A stretch of 64,000 nucleotides of DNA from Phocaeicola sp. (GTDB taxonomy: Bacteria; Bacteroidota; Bacteroidia; Bacteroidales; Bacteroidaceae): positions 1-64,000 of the forward strand of contig JARIAN010000077.1 in NCBI GenBank assembly GCA_029257865.1. The letters are read 5' to 3'. Under the pieces are notes generated by a model that had not been told where the DNA came from, did no database searches, and saw nothing but the letters and a program-made list of their open reading frames with translations. This document shows, one piece after another, positions 25,715-35,049 of this stretch (the stretch's first letter is position 1; each line of letters starts with the position of its first letter). The translations under genes were made by a program, and so were the position numbers.

Positions 25715-27769
25715 TTATTCTACTACAATTTCATCTACAAATTGTACACCACCATAAGTCTTGTCAGGTTGTGCTTGATAGCGAATGTATCTTACAGAAG
25801 CATCTCCTTTCCATCCGAAATCCTTAAATGACACCAAGTCATCTTTTACTACTTTGTGATCGATTTCTGTCAATGTCTGGAAATCCTTTCCATTGGTGGA
25901 ACCAGAGATAATTACTTTGGTAGGGAAAAATACCCATGGGCCACATATCTGCATGAAGGTGGCAGATACAGAGTGAATATCCTTCACTTCTTCCAAGTCG
26001 ATAGTAACATCCATTCTATCATCTCCAACAAAACCAATCCAACGTTTGTCATTGTAATTCCATCCGCCCCGGAGGCCGTCTGTCAATGTAAGTTCTCCAT
26101 TTGCGGGATAGTTTTTCCAGTAAGGTTTGTTGAAGGTTACCTTTTTTCCTGCAGCCAAATGAGCAAGGGTATCTAGCGCTTCAGGACGGTTACCTATCTC
26201 TTCGCTGATTTCAAAAGGAGAGTAGCCTTGCAATTTCCATTGAGCTGTTTCTTTGAGTATTCTTTCATAGAAAGAGTTCCACGATTTGTTTTCTGGTATG
26301 GTCCATCCTATTTCGGCAATGGCAATGGCGCGTGGGTATAACATATATTCCATGTGCTCATCTGTAGGGATGTATTCAGTCCATACATTACCTTGCACTC
26401 CTAAGAATAAATTCTTTTCTTCAATGCTTAATGAATCCGGCACAGGCTCATAGCTATATACCTTATTTAATGGGAGGTATCCGCCTATAGCTTCCGGTTG
26501 TGAATAAGGTGCGTCCTGATACCCATCAAGATAGCAGAATTCTCCAGGAGTCATAATGGCATGATGTCCGGCACGTACCGCTTTAATACCACCTTCTTCT
26601 CCTCTCCATGACATTACAGTTGCATTTGGAGCCAATCCACCTTCTAGTATTTCATCCCATCCCAGCAACTTGCGACCTTTGCTGTTTAAGAATTTTTCGA
26701 TACGGTGTATCAAATAACTTTGCAGTTCATCTACGCTGGTCAAGTTTTCATCTTTCATGCGTTTCTTGCAGAGCGAGCATGTTTTCCATGCAGCTTTTCC
26801 TGCCTCATCTCCGCCGATATGGATATATTCGGACGGGAACATTTCAATGACTTCCGACAGGACGTTTTCAAGAAATTCAAATGTCTTTTCATTTCCCACG
26901 CAGAAGTCGGCTGCTCCAACTTTGTGAGTGCAAGATAGTTCTGGATATGCAGCTAAAACTTCTTCCGAATGGGATGGCATTTCTATTTCTGGAATGATTG
27001 TCATTTGATGCAATGCAGCATATTCCAACAATTCTGCTATATCTTCTTTGGTGTAAAAGCCGCCATAAGCGTCTGGAAAATCCTTTTCGCAAAGCTCACG
27101 TTTACCATTCCACCAGTCTTTCCATATAGCTTGCTTACGCCAGGCTGCATATTCGGTAAGGCGTGGATACTTTTCAATTTCCAGACGCCATCCTGCAGCA
27201 TCGGTAAGATGCAGGTGTAAGCGGTTCATTTTATAAGAAGAGAGCAAGTCTATTTGTTTCTTTACGAAGTCTACGCTACGGAAGTGGCGCGAAACATCGA
27301 GCATGATGCCACGATAAGGAAAACGAGGGGCATCGGTAATGTCTACACCTTGTATGTGAGAAGCTACAGGGTCTGTAATCTGCTTCATGCTTTGGAGTCC
27401 ATAAAACAGTCCGGCTTGACTGCGTGCCTTGATGGTTACACGCTTAGGGGATACTTGTAGGGTATATCCTTCTTCCGATTGGGGCTGCTGCAGGGTTGAA
27501 TCCAATTGCAGTACAATCATGTTGTTTCCTGCATCTTGAGTGAACTCACGAGGTAAAGGACTGTCTTGAAGTGCTGCTTCTACCATGCCTCGGTTGATTT
27601 GTGGTGAGGCGATACAGATGCGTGTTTTACTGTTCCATTCAAAGTTACCATCAGACTGAGTGCATGAAAGTGGAACTGGAGTAATGTTTACTTGAGGCAT
27701 ATTTTGTTCCGCTGAGCATGAAAACAGCAGCGAAGATAAAATAAAGCCATAAAATGAATATTTTTTCAT
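25715..27769 (-). CDS. beta-N-acetylhexosaminidase lipoprotein (GH20)
   Basis: A 684-residue lipoprotein with lipobox LLFSC (Cys near 19). A GH20b N-terminal domain (about 25-140) precedes the GH20 catalytic barrel (about 145-500), with RGIMLDVSRHFRSVDF at its start and the catalytic Asp-Glu pair in YIHIGGDEAGKAAW. The C-terminal 140 residues look like an F5/8 type C (CBM32-like) domain. It removes terminal GlcNAc or GalNAc from glycans by substrate-assisted catalysis. It probably faces the periplasm or cell surface and supplies amino sugars of the type that NagB consumes; the genes are not linked in an operon. Confidence 0.95.
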   Translation of the reverse strand: MKKYSFYGFILSSLLFSCSAEQNMPQVNITPVPLSCTQSDGNFEWNSKTRICIASPQINRGMVEAALQDSPLPREFTQDAGNNMIVLQLDSTLQQPQSEEGYTLQVSPKRVTIKARSQAGLFYGLQSMKQITDPVASHIQGVDITDAPRFPYRGIMLDVSRHFRSVDFVKKQIDLLSSYKMNRLHLHLTDAAGWRLEIEKYPRLTEYAAWRKQAIWKDWWNGKRELCEKDFPDAYGGFYTKEDIAELLEYAALHQMTIIPEIEMPSHSEEVLAAYPELSCTHKVGAADFCVGNEKTFEFLENVLSEVIEMFPSEYIHIGGDEAGKAAWKTCSLCKKRMKDENLTSVDELQSYLIHRIEKFLNSKGRKLLGWDEILEGGLAPNATVMSWRGEEGGIKAVRAGHHAIMTPGEFCYLDGYQDAPYSQPEAIGGYLPLNKVYSYEPVPDSLSIEEKNLFLGVQGNVWTEYIPTDEHMEYMLYPRAIAIAEIGWTIPENKSWNSFYERILKETAQWKLQGYSPFEISEEIGNRPEALDTLAHLAAGKKVTFNKPYWKNYPANGELTLTDGLRGGWNYNDKRWIGFVGDDRMDVTIDLEEVKDIHSVSATFMQICGPWVFFPTKVIISGSTNGKDFQTLTEIDHKVVKDDLVSFKDFGWKGDASVRYIRYQAQPDKTYGGVQFVDEIVVE

Positions 27770-28341
27770 ATTCGGTTAATTAAAGAACTTTTTTAGGTAT
27801 AAATAAAATAAGGGTCGAAGTTACTAAAAAAAAGAAAATGAGATGGTGTTTTTGACAGTATATTATACTATTTGATACAAATAATAAGTATTCTAAGGTT
27901 AGTTTTGGTTATAAAAACACTTCAAAAGTCATAAAATCTTCCTTATGACTACAAGATAGATACAATTGATAAAGTTAAATGAATGCATACTACCCGGCTT
28001 CTTATTTGATAAGTTCTGAGCGGCTATGCTATTCCTCATTTCGTCCTTACATATTCTTGAGTTACAACCGGTAATTCATTAAACCGTGATTGTGTTTTAT
28101 TAATCAGAGGCGCCGTTTTATAAACCGCTGACATGAACTCAAGTTTCTTTCGGAATAAAATACAGTATTCTGTCAAACTCGTTGCTCTTTTATTATGTGC
28201 ATCGGAATATTTTATGCCGGTTTGTAGACGACTGCGTGGCCGATAAAGCCATCATATTGATTTTTCTCCTTTTATGGGTTTTAGGAATATATGCGCCATT
28301 TCGATACTGCCAACAGATAATTGATATGTCATGGCAGAGTT
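27770..28341. other. gene-free interval between the GH20 and NigD-like genes
   Basis: 570 bp without a convincing ORF. A weak -7-like box on the minus strand (TAACTTCG, 27816-27823) may serve the GH20 gene. An 8-bp inverted repeat, CTTGAGTT at 28056 and AACTCAAG at 28135, is the only other structure noted. The G+C content is higher than in most other gaps, which may hint at decayed coding DNA. Confidence 0.4.
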
Positions 28342-29025
28342 TTATATCTGTTTCCGGGTAATCCACTCAGCACGGCTGTTTGCGCCGCTGTTATAGATTA
28401 TCTTGAAGCCTTTTACTTGATTCGACTGGTATGCAGAGATGCTTTCTAATGTAAAAGAAACAATGCCACGGACTCTTTCTTTGTTGTTCTCTTGCAGTGA
28501 ATGATGTCTTAGTTCAACAGGCAGAAGACCTTCTGAATCTGGTTTTGCATTGGTGCAGACAACCAGACTGATTCTATGGGCGTCATCTTCTTTGGTGTGG
28601 TTAAGTTCAAATTGAATGTTTAGGTGTTTGGAACTGATGGAGGTAGCGGTTATTTGGATTGGTGAATTTCCGAAAGCGTCCATGTTTTCAGAGTCGGTAT
28701 AGTTTGCTTTCTTGGTCAATACTTTAGCATAGATTTCTAAAATCTGGGCTTGTGGATACTCCGTGTCTGCCTTTTCCAGAAATTGGATACCTGCTAGAAC
28801 ACGTTGCCCTGAAGAGTCAGCATCAGCAGACTGAAGAATCTTCGGGTTTTGTATGGATAACAGTCCGTAAGAGTCTGACTCCAGCATGGTTTGATGGTCT
28901 TTCAAGATAACCGTCCCTAAAGTCGGGAAGAAGTTGTCCGGAGTATTGTCTTTTAGGCAAGAAGTCAAAGTGGATGTAATGAAAACGCCGATAATCAGCT
29001 GATAGATGTATGTATAAACTTTCAT
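28342..29025 (-). CDS. NigD-like lipoprotein
   Basis: A 227-residue lipoprotein with lipobox TLTSC (Cys near 23), matching the NigD-like family in length and layout: an N-terminal OB-like part (about 35-120, with GTVILKDHQTMLESDSYGLL) and a C-terminal beta-sandwich with the conserved VKGFKIIYNS end. NigD proteins are confined to Bacteroidota and their biochemical role is unknown. It is divergent from the sigma factor gene with 161 bp between. In B. thetaiotaomicron the Dma1 anti-sigma factor controls vesicle formation through NigD1, so this copy is a likely target of the neighbouring regulators (inference from published work on that species). Confidence 0.82.
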   Translation of the reverse strand: MKVYTYIYQLIIGVFITSTLTSCLKDNTPDNFFPTLGTVILKDHQTMLESDSYGLLSIQNPKILQSADADSSGQRVLAGIQFLEKADTEYPQAQILEIYAKVLTKKANYTDSENMDAFGNSPIQITATSISSKHLNIQFELNHTKEDDAHRISLVVCTNAKPDSEGLLPVELRHHSLQENNKERVRGIVSFTLESISAYQSNQVKGFKIIYNSGANSRAEWITRKQI

Positions 29026-29131
29026 ATTAAATTGTTTAGATATTTTGTTGCCATAAAAATGTAAAGAAAAAGAATTGACTGCTTTCGAGGTTGTTAAAAC
29101 AACTTAATGAATTTAATATATGCAAGGTATG

Positions 29132-29139
29132 CAGTATTT
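29132..29139 (+). promoter_or_regulatory. promoter -7 box for the sigma/anti-sigma operon
   Basis: TATTTTTG, matching TAnnTTTG, lies about 50 bp upstream of the sigma factor start. The minus-strand NigD-like promoter is not clear; if it depends on the neighbouring ECF sigma factor it need not have this box. Confidence 0.5.
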
Positions 29140-29186
29140 TTGTTGTCTTTACATTTTCCATATAAATAGAGAATAGATCCACAGAT

Positions 29187-29738
29187 ATGACGGAAGAAGA
29201 TTTGTCGAAAGAGTGCGCACGGGGAAACAACCAGGCACGCCGTATCCTTTATGAGCGTTACGGTGGAGGGCTTATGGCCATATGTCTTCGCTATCTGGGA
29301 GAACGAGAGGTGGCTGAGGATATCTTGCATGATGGTTTTATTCGGATATTCCAGTCGATTTCTACATTTACTTATCAAGGAGAAGGTTCGCTTAAGGCCT
29401 GGATGTCTCGGGTGATGGTGAATGAAGCCTTAGGCTATTTGCGGAAACATACAGCACAAGTACAGCAGGAGGTGCTTATGGAGGAGATTCCAGACGTGCC
29501 CGATGCAGATGATGGACCGCTTTCTGATGTTCCTCAGGCAGTAATGATGCGTTTGATAGGGGAGTTGCCAGAAGGTTATCGAACGGTGTTTAATCTTTAT
29601 GTTTTTGAGGAAAAAAGCCATAAGGAGATAGCTGCAACTTTGGGTATTACGGAGCATACTTCCTCTTCACAGTTTTACCGTGCCAAAACATTGTTGATGA
29701 AAAAGATTAATGAATATAGAAAAAAAGAGTCGATATGA
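29187..29738 (+). CDS. ECF RNA polymerase sigma factor (Das type)
   Basis: A 183-residue sigma-70 factor of the ECF group. Region 2 (about 20-90) contains MAICLRYLGEREVAEDILHDGFIRIFQSI, the DAED-like core-binding and -10 recognition segment. Region 4 (about 120-175) contains the helix-turn-helix LPEGYRTVFNLYVFEEKSHKEIAATLGITEHT. The stop overlaps the next gene's start (ATGA, 29735-29738), implying translational coupling with its anti-sigma partner. In B. thetaiotaomicron the sigma factor paired with a dual-membrane-spanning anti-sigma is called Das1; assignment here rests on gene order. Confidence 0.93.
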   Translation: MTEEDLSKECARGNNQARRILYERYGGGLMAICLRYLGEREVAEDILHDGFIRIFQSISTFTYQGEGSLKAWMSRVMVNEALGYLRKHTAQVQQEVLMEEIPDVPDADDGPLSDVPQAVMMRLIGELPEGYRTVFNLYVFEEKSHKEIAATLGITEHTSSSQFYRAKTLLMKKINEYRKKESI

Positions 29739-31042
29739 AGAAAGAAGATCAATGGATAAATAATCTTCGCAAGCAGATGGAGGAATACTCTGAACCTCTT
29801 CCACCAAACGGATGGGATAGGTTGGAGAAATCTTTGGCTTCGCCTCGGGTGATACCTCTTTGGAGGAATCCACGTATTGTAGCTGCGGCTGCTGTTTTTG
29901 TGGTTGCGGTATCTTCTTTGAGTATATGGCTTTCAGAAACTACTTCTGGTGGCCAGAGAGGAATGTTGCAGCCTGAATATTCATATAATGAGAGTATGGA
30001 AGGCGTGTCAGAGAATGTAATGGAGGGTAATCTGCTGCCAGATAAAATCGTGGCGGATAACCTGACGAAGCCTATAGGGAAACCTTCTTGTAAGCCTGAC
30101 CAGTTACCGGTTGAAGAGTTTCAGCCGCAGCCTTGTAAATTAGATGAATCTTTAGAGAGTGAAGATGGTGGCACACCGGATGAAGACTCTTCTTTGCCGG
30201 CGGGCACATCAAAAGAGAAGAGTGTGGAAAACGAGATGTGGGATGAAAGAAACTCAAACATGTCGAGGGTACATGACCGTAAGGTGATGGCAGCCAATCG
30301 TGCAGCGATGGAAGAAAGGACCGGACGGGAGAAGAAAAATGGGCAATGGTCGGTTGGTATAGAAGCTGGTAACATTCCGTATGCAGCTTCTACTTCATTT
30401 GGTGGGTTTAGCGGAATGGTATCAAGAGCAACAAGCATGATGGCCAGTTCGTTTGCTGTGGTAGGAGATAAAAACTCGACCTATCGCCAGGTGTTGTTTA
30501 ATAACCGTGATGGTAAAGCCAAGACTAATATTCATCATAAGATGCCTGTTACAGTTGGCGCTATGGTGAAATGGCGCATTACTGACCGGTGGGCGTTAGA
30601 GAGTGGGGTAACATATACTTATCTTTCCTCCAATTTTCGTTCTGGGTCAGACACTTCTTACTCGGAATGGGAACAAAAACTTCATTATGTAGGTGTCCCA
30701 CTCAAGCTTCATCGCATGCTTTGGGAGAATCGTAGGTTTTCTTTTTATGCCTCGGCAGGCGGAATGGTTGAGAAATGTATTTCTGGAAGTGAAGAAGGGT
30801 TGGATGTGGCAGGAGTGGTCAAAGCCAAGGCTGCCAGGACTTCACTAGACATTGATGCTCTTCAATGGTCGGTGATGGCTGCAGCAGGAGTACAACTAAA
30901 TGTGACCCGTTGGTTAGGAATGTATGTAGAGCCGGGAGTTGCTTATTATTTTGATGATGGTGAAAAAATAGAAACGATTCGCAAGGAGCATCCGTTGAAT
31001 TTCAATCTGCAGTTTGGCTTGCGTTATAGTTTCGGACGTTGA
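29735..31042 (+). CDS. dual-membrane-spanning anti-sigma factor with outer-membrane barrel (Dma type)
   Basis: A 435-residue protein predicted to span both membranes. Residues 1-46 form a short cytoplasmic helical part (NNLRKQMEEYSEPLPPNGWDRLEKSL) suited to bind the sigma factor. About 47-66 is one hydrophobic helix (RIVAAAAVFVVAVSSLSIWL). About 67-205 is a low-complexity, Pro/Glu/Ser-rich periplasmic linker. About 208-435 is an outer-membrane beta-barrel starting near GQWSVGIEAGN and ending FNLQFGLRYSFG. This is the organisation published for Dma1 of B. thetaiotaomicron. It would carry an outer-membrane signal to the cytoplasmic sigma factor. A plain inner-membrane anti-sigma is less likely because of the barrel. 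Confidence 0.85.
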   Translation: MKKEDQWINNLRKQMEEYSEPLPPNGWDRLEKSLASPRVIPLWRNPRIVAAAAVFVVAVSSLSIWLSETTSGGQRGMLQPEYSYNESMEGVSENVMEGNLLPDKIVADNLTKPIGKPSCKPDQLPVEEFQPQPCKLDESLESEDGGTPDEDSSLPAGTSKEKSVENEMWDERNSNMSRVHDRKVMAANRAAMEERTGREKKNGQWSVGIEAGNIPYAASTSFGGFSGMVSRATSMMASSFAVVGDKNSTYRQVLFNNRDGKAKTNIHHKMPVTVGAMVKWRITDRWALESGVTYTYLSSNFRSGSDTSYSEWEQKLHYVGVPLKLHRMLWENRRFSFYASAGGMVEKCISGSEEGLDVAGVVKAKAARTSLDIDALQWSVMAAAGVQLNVTRWLGMYVEPGVAYYFDDGEKIETIRKEHPLNFNLQFGLRYSFGR

Positions 31043-31093
31043 TGCGGATGAGGAATGACAGCATTGCCGTAGAAAGTGACGAATTTTATGATA

Positions 31094-31137
31094 AAGCGTG
31101 ACGAACAGTCTTTTAAACTGTTCGTCACGCTTTTTAT
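31094..31137 (+). terminator. terminator of the sigma/anti-sigma operon
   Basis: A 15-bp perfect stem (AGCGTGACGAACAGT with its complement ending CACGCT) is followed by TTTTTATTT. It also begins the short gap before rpe. Confidence 0.88.
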
Positions 31138-31152
31138 TTCGTGGAAAATCAC

Positions 31153-31160
31153 TACCTTTG
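31153..31160 (+). promoter_or_regulatory. promoter -7 box for rpe-comEC
   Basis: TACCTTTG, an exact TAnnTTTG match, lies 34 bp before rpe. Confidence 0.65.
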
Positions 31161-31193
31161 TAATGCAGTAATAAGAAAAATTAAATAGGATAT

Positions 31194-31856
31194 ATGACTA
31201 ATGATTTGAAAATTTCTCCGTCTCTTCTTTCGGCTGATTTCGGGAATCTGAAGGGCGATATTGAGAAAGTGAACCGTAGTGAAGCCGACTGGTTGCATAT
31301 TGACATTATGGATGGCGTGTTCGTTCCTAATATTTCATTTGGTTTTCCAGTGCTGAAATATGTGGCAGAATTGTCGGAAAAGCCGCTTGACGTACATTTG
31401 ATGATTGTGCAGCCGGAAAAATTTATTCGCGAAGTAAAGGAACTGGGTACATTGATGATGAATGTGCATTATGAAGCATGTACTCATCTGCATCGTGTCG
31501 TTCAGCAGATAAAAGATGCAGGTATGCAGGCCGGTGTGACATTAAATCCTGCTACTCCTGTCTCATTGTTGACAGATATTGTGGCTGATGTGGATATGGT
31601 GTTGCTGATGAGTGTAAATCCTGGATTTGGAGGCCAGAAGTTTATTCCTAATACTTTGGATAAAGTGCGTGAACTTCGTGAATTGATTGCACGTAAGAAC
31701 TCAAAAGCACTGATTGAAGTAGATGGTGGGGTGAACTTGGAGACTGGAGCGGCATTGGTTGAGGCTGGCGTAGATGTGTTGGTGGCAGGTAATGCTGTAT
31801 TCAAAGCTCCAGATATGGCTGGTATGATTCATCAGTTGAAATCTTTGAATAAATAA
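31194..31856 (+). CDS. rpe: ribulose-phosphate 3-epimerase
   Basis: A 220-residue TIM-barrel enzyme interconverting ribulose 5-phosphate and xylulose 5-phosphate in the pentose-phosphate pathway. Metal and catalytic residues are visible in WLHIDIMDGVFVPNISFG, PLDVHLMI, the VNPGFGGQKFI segment and IEVDGGVN. Full length. The comEC gene starts 6 bp after its stop. Confidence 0.97.
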   Translation: MTNDLKISPSLLSADFGNLKGDIEKVNRSEADWLHIDIMDGVFVPNISFGFPVLKYVAELSEKPLDVHLMIVQPEKFIREVKELGTLMMNVHYEACTHLHRVVQQIKDAGMQAGVTLNPATPVSLLTDIVADVDMVLLMSVNPGFGGQKFIPNTLDKVRELRELIARKNSKALIEVDGGVNLETGAALVEAGVDVLVAGNAVFKAPDMAGMIHQLKSLNK

Positions 31857-31862
31857 TCAAGG

Positions 31863-33833
31863 GTGTTTTCCCGGTTTATATCTTATCCGGTGTTCCGGCT
31901 GGCTTTGATATGGTCGGTTGGAATACTTGTTTCAGACAAACTAATTGCCCGGCAGGAGTGGTTATGCCCTCTTGCCGGCTTTTTTTTGTTGTTTCTGATT
32001 CTTTCTGTAAAATGTTATTTTATCAAGAAATATCATCGCAGGTATTGGTTTGGCGTCGTTGCTTCAGCGGCAGTGGCGGTGGCTGGAGGAATTTGGACGC
32101 AGCTGCATAAGGAACGGGTGGAATACGGTTGGTCTGAAGAAACTTGTGAATACGTAGCTTGGATACGTGATGTCCCTCGTATGAGCGGAAAGACGGTAAG
32201 GGCTTTGGTTGAGGTGGAAGGGACAAAAGGGGATTCTATATGGAAAGCTGTAGGACGCAAGGCGGTGTTGTATTGGATGCCTGATACTGTTCAAGGCACT
32301 TTGCAGTGTGGAGATAGGCTTCAGTTCCGGACTCGGATGGTTCCCACTTCTCTTTCGGTTGAGGCTCCGGGGTTTGATTATGGACGTTATCTATCCAGGC
32401 AGGGAGTGAGCGCTACTGGGATTGTTTTTGTGGGGCAGTGGAGAAAACTCGCAAAAGGGCACCCGTTGTCGGTAAGGCAATATGCTTTATTGTATAGGGA
32501 GAAAGTGCTGTCGCTTTATCGTTCTTGGGGATTAGAGGGGGATGTATTGGCTGTTGTTTCGGCATTGACAGTAGGTGATAAGAGTGAATTGAGTGATGAA
32601 TTAAGAAATAGTTATAGTGCAGCCGGGGCCAGTCATGTGTTAGCATTGTCGGGCTTGCACGTTGGATTGTTTGTATGGATACTGCTGGTATTGACCCGCC
32701 CCTTATGTTGGGTACGAAGAGGAAAGGAACTGCAGAAGTTGTTGCTGGTAATCGTCTTATGGGGATTTGCATTTCTGGCAGGACTGAGTGCTTCGGTAGT
32801 AAGAGCTGTCACAATGTTTACTTTGTATATATTGATGGAAGTAGGGATGGGAGGGCGGCTTCAGTCGTTTTGCGCATGGAGTCTTACCGCTTTTCTCATG
32901 CTGGTATATAATCCTCTTTACCTTTTCGATGTGAGTTTTCAGCTTTCTTTTATGGCAGTCTTTTCTATATTATATTTTTATCCGTTGCTAGAGCGGCTAT
33001 GGCATCCTCGTTACTGGGTATTGACGTCTTTGTGGCAGGCGGTTGTAGTATCTATTTCGGCACAATTAGGTACCCTTCCGTTGGTGCTTTATTATTTTGG
33101 CGCATTTCCCACATATTTTATTTTGACCAATTTGCTGGTAACCCCATTGGCAACGGTCGTTTTAGGAAGTAGCGTGTTTGCTTTATGCATGATGCCGTTT
33201 CCTTGGCTGAGTGAGATGATGGTAAATCTCCTGGTATGGGCTAGTAGTTTTATGACAGAGTCTATGAATACGATTCAACAGTTTGAGGGGGCTCAATTTA
33301 CTGAATTGTTTTTGTCTGACTGGCAGTCTTTTTTGCTGGGACTTCTTCTTTTGGTTGTAGGAGGATGTTTGGCAAATCATACGGTTAAACAGTATGCTTG
33401 TGGTTTGATTTGTTTGAATATGTTTTTACTTGGGATGATTGTTCGTTATTGTTGTCCGGAAGCAGAGTACCTTTGTTTTTCTCGCGGTCAAGTTAGCCTT
33501 TGTAAGAATAACCAGACCGATGTTCGTTTTTTCGACTCGGGTAACTATCGGATAAGAGGAAAATGGGTGGCAGTCTTTTCCGATAGCAAGCGTCCGGTAC
33601 TTTCATCATCAGACTCTTTGTCTGGGTCTTGTCGGAAAATGGAGTATGTTTATCTTTGTGGTCGTTTCCGTGGAACAATTGCTGAAGTGCAGAATTGTTT
33701 TACGGTAGAAACAATCTTGCTGGATGCGTCACTCGACAAGGAAATACGTTGCAGACTGATAAAAGAATGTAGGCAGTTAGGGCAGAATTTTATTGATTGT
33801 TCCGATTCAGGATATTATGCAATAGCATTGTGA
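31863..33833 (+). CDS. ComEC/Rec2-type DNA-uptake channel protein
   Basis: A 656-residue polytopic inner-membrane protein with about ten hydrophobic segments. It starts with GTG (MFSRFISYPVFR). An N-terminal DUF4131-type region (about 25-190) precedes the Competence domain (about 220-490) with its hallmark HVLALSGLHVGLFVW. The protein stops about 125 residues after the last membrane segment, and the C-terminal part shows no HxHxDH metallo-beta-lactamase motif, so it is the short form common in Bacteroidetes. ComEC carries single-stranded DNA across the inner membrane during transformation, but competence is not established in most gut Bacteroides. Confidence 0.88.
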   Translation: MFSRFISYPVFRLALIWSVGILVSDKLIARQEWLCPLAGFFLLFLILSVKCYFIKKYHRRYWFGVVASAAVAVAGGIWTQLHKERVEYGWSEETCEYVAWIRDVPRMSGKTVRALVEVEGTKGDSIWKAVGRKAVLYWMPDTVQGTLQCGDRLQFRTRMVPTSLSVEAPGFDYGRYLSRQGVSATGIVFVGQWRKLAKGHPLSVRQYALLYREKVLSLYRSWGLEGDVLAVVSALTVGDKSELSDELRNSYSAAGASHVLALSGLHVGLFVWILLVLTRPLCWVRRGKELQKLLLVIVLWGFAFLAGLSASVVRAVTMFTLYILMEVGMGGRLQSFCAWSLTAFLMLVYNPLYLFDVSFQLSFMAVFSILYFYPLLERLWHPRYWVLTSLWQAVVVSISAQLGTLPLVLYYFGAFPTYFILTNLLVTPLATVVLGSSVFALCMMPFPWLSEMMVNLLVWASSFMTESMNTIQQFEGAQFTELFLSDWQSFLLGLLLLVVGGCLANHTVKQYACGLICLNMFLLGMIVRYCCPEAEYLCFSRGQVSLCKNNQTDVRFFDSGNYRIRGKWVAVFSDSKRPVLSSSDSLSGSCRKMEYVYLCGRFRGTIAEVQNCFTVETILLDASLDKEIRCRLIKECRQLGQNFIDCSDSGYYAIAL

Positions 33834-33846
33834 TGATATAAAATAT

Positions 33847-33862
33847 TATTTTTGTACATTTG
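33847..33862 (+). promoter_or_regulatory. overlapping -7 boxes upstream of the DHH phosphoesterase gene
   Basis: Two adjacent TAnnTTTG matches, TATTTTTG at 33847 and TACATTTG at 33855, lie 32-47 bp before the start codon. The second is better placed. Confidence 0.55.
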
Positions 33863-33893
33863 CATCCAAATAAATTTCATTTAAATAATATAT

Positions 33894-34928
33894 ATGTTAT
33901 CGAAAGTAATACTTCAGGCGAATATAGATAAAGTAGCAAAATATTTTGATCGCGCTGATAAAATAGTCATTGTCACCCACGTGTCACCCGATGGCGATGC
34001 TTTAGGTTCATCGTTGGGTTTGCTGCATTTTCTGGAAACACAGGAAAAAACTGTAAACATTATTGTCCCTAATGCTTTTCCTGACTTCCTTCGCTGGATG
34101 CCTGGTGCTAAAGATATCGTGCGTTATGACAAATATGCCGAATTTGCCGACAAGTTGATAGCAGAAGCTGATGTGATCTGTTGTTTAGACTTTAATGCAT
34201 TGTCACGCATTGATAAGGTTGCTGCTTCTGTAGCTGCTGCCGAAGGACGTAAGATATTGATAGACCACCATTTGTATCCTGAAGATTTTTGTCGTGTATC
34301 AATCTCTCATCCAGAGATCTCTTCAACTTCAGAATTGATTTTCCGTTTGATTTGCCGTATGGGACATTTTGAGGACATTACTCAGGAGGGAGCAGAGTGC
34401 ATCTATACAGGTATGATGACAGATACCGGTGGGTTTACTTATAATTCGAACAATCGTGAAATTTATTTCATCATCAGCGAACTATTGTCTAAGGGTATAG
34501 ACAAAGATGAAATTTACCGTAAAGTATTCAATACGTACTCTGAGGGTCGTTTGCGTTTGATGGGATATGTATTATATGATAAAATGGAAGTATTTCCTCA
34601 GTTTCGTTCCGCTCTTATATGGCTTACTAAAGAAGAGCAGGGAAAATTTCAATATGTAAAGGGAGATACAGAAGGTTTTGTCAATATGCCTCTTCAGATG
34701 AAAGGTGTGCGTTTTTCAGTGTTCTTGCGTGAGGATACAGAAAAAAAGATGATAAAGGTATCCCTCCGTTCGGTAGGAACTTTCCCTTGCAATCGAGTGG
34801 CTGCCGAGTTCTTTAACGGAGGCGGACATTTGAATGCGTCCGGTGGTGAGTTCTATGGCACAATGGATGAGGCTATCGAACGCTTCAAGCAGGCGTTGAT
34901 TAAGTATGAAACCTTACTTTGCGAGTGA
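33894..34928 (+). CDS. nrnA: DHH/DHHA1 family phosphoesterase, NrnA-type oligoribonuclease/pAp phosphatase
   Basis: A 344-residue cytoplasmic enzyme of the DHH superfamily. The DHH domain (about 10-170) has HVSPDGDALGSSLGL, DFNALSRID and LIDHHLYP, which bind two manganese ions. The DHHA1 domain (about 230-340) ends with the GGGHLNASGG substrate-binding motif. NrnA-type proteins degrade short RNA oligonucleotides and dephosphorylate 3'-phosphoadenosine 5'-phosphate; Bacteroidetes lack the classical Orn, which supports this role. Some DHH relatives act on cyclic dinucleotides, which the sequence alone does not exclude. Confidence 0.87.
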   Translation: MLSKVILQANIDKVAKYFDRADKIVIVTHVSPDGDALGSSLGLLHFLETQEKTVNIIVPNAFPDFLRWMPGAKDIVRYDKYAEFADKLIAEADVICCLDFNALSRIDKVAASVAAAEGRKILIDHHLYPEDFCRVSISHPEISSTSELIFRLICRMGHFEDITQEGAECIYTGMMTDTGGFTYNSNNREIYFIISELLSKGIDKDEIYRKVFNTYSEGRLRLMGYVLYDKMEVFPQFRSALIWLTKEEQGKFQYVKGDTEGFVNMPLQMKGVRFSVFLREDTEKKMIKVSLRSVGTFPCNRVAAEFFNGGGHLNASGGEFYGTMDEAIERFKQALIKYETLLCE

Positions 34929-35022
34929 TTGATAGAAGGAAATCGATTGATTTTTTAAGATAAAATAGGAGTCAATTTTTTTATTTGTTTTGTTGTGGTG
35001 GTATAAATAATAGAAGTTTTAT

Positions 35023-35030
35023 TATTTTTG
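35023..35030 (+). promoter_or_regulatory. promoter -7 box for DUF4827-glmM
   Basis: TATTTTTG, an exact TAnnTTTG match, lies 20 bp before the DUF4827 gene start, implying a very short leader. Confidence 0.6.
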
Positions 35031-35049
35031 CCATAAATATTGAACTATA

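Noticed and set aside
28056-28142. 8-bp inverted repeat CTTGAGTT/AACTCAAG as an operator or transposon end
   Set aside because: Too short and too far apart (70 bp) to stand out from chance in this A/T-rich gap.
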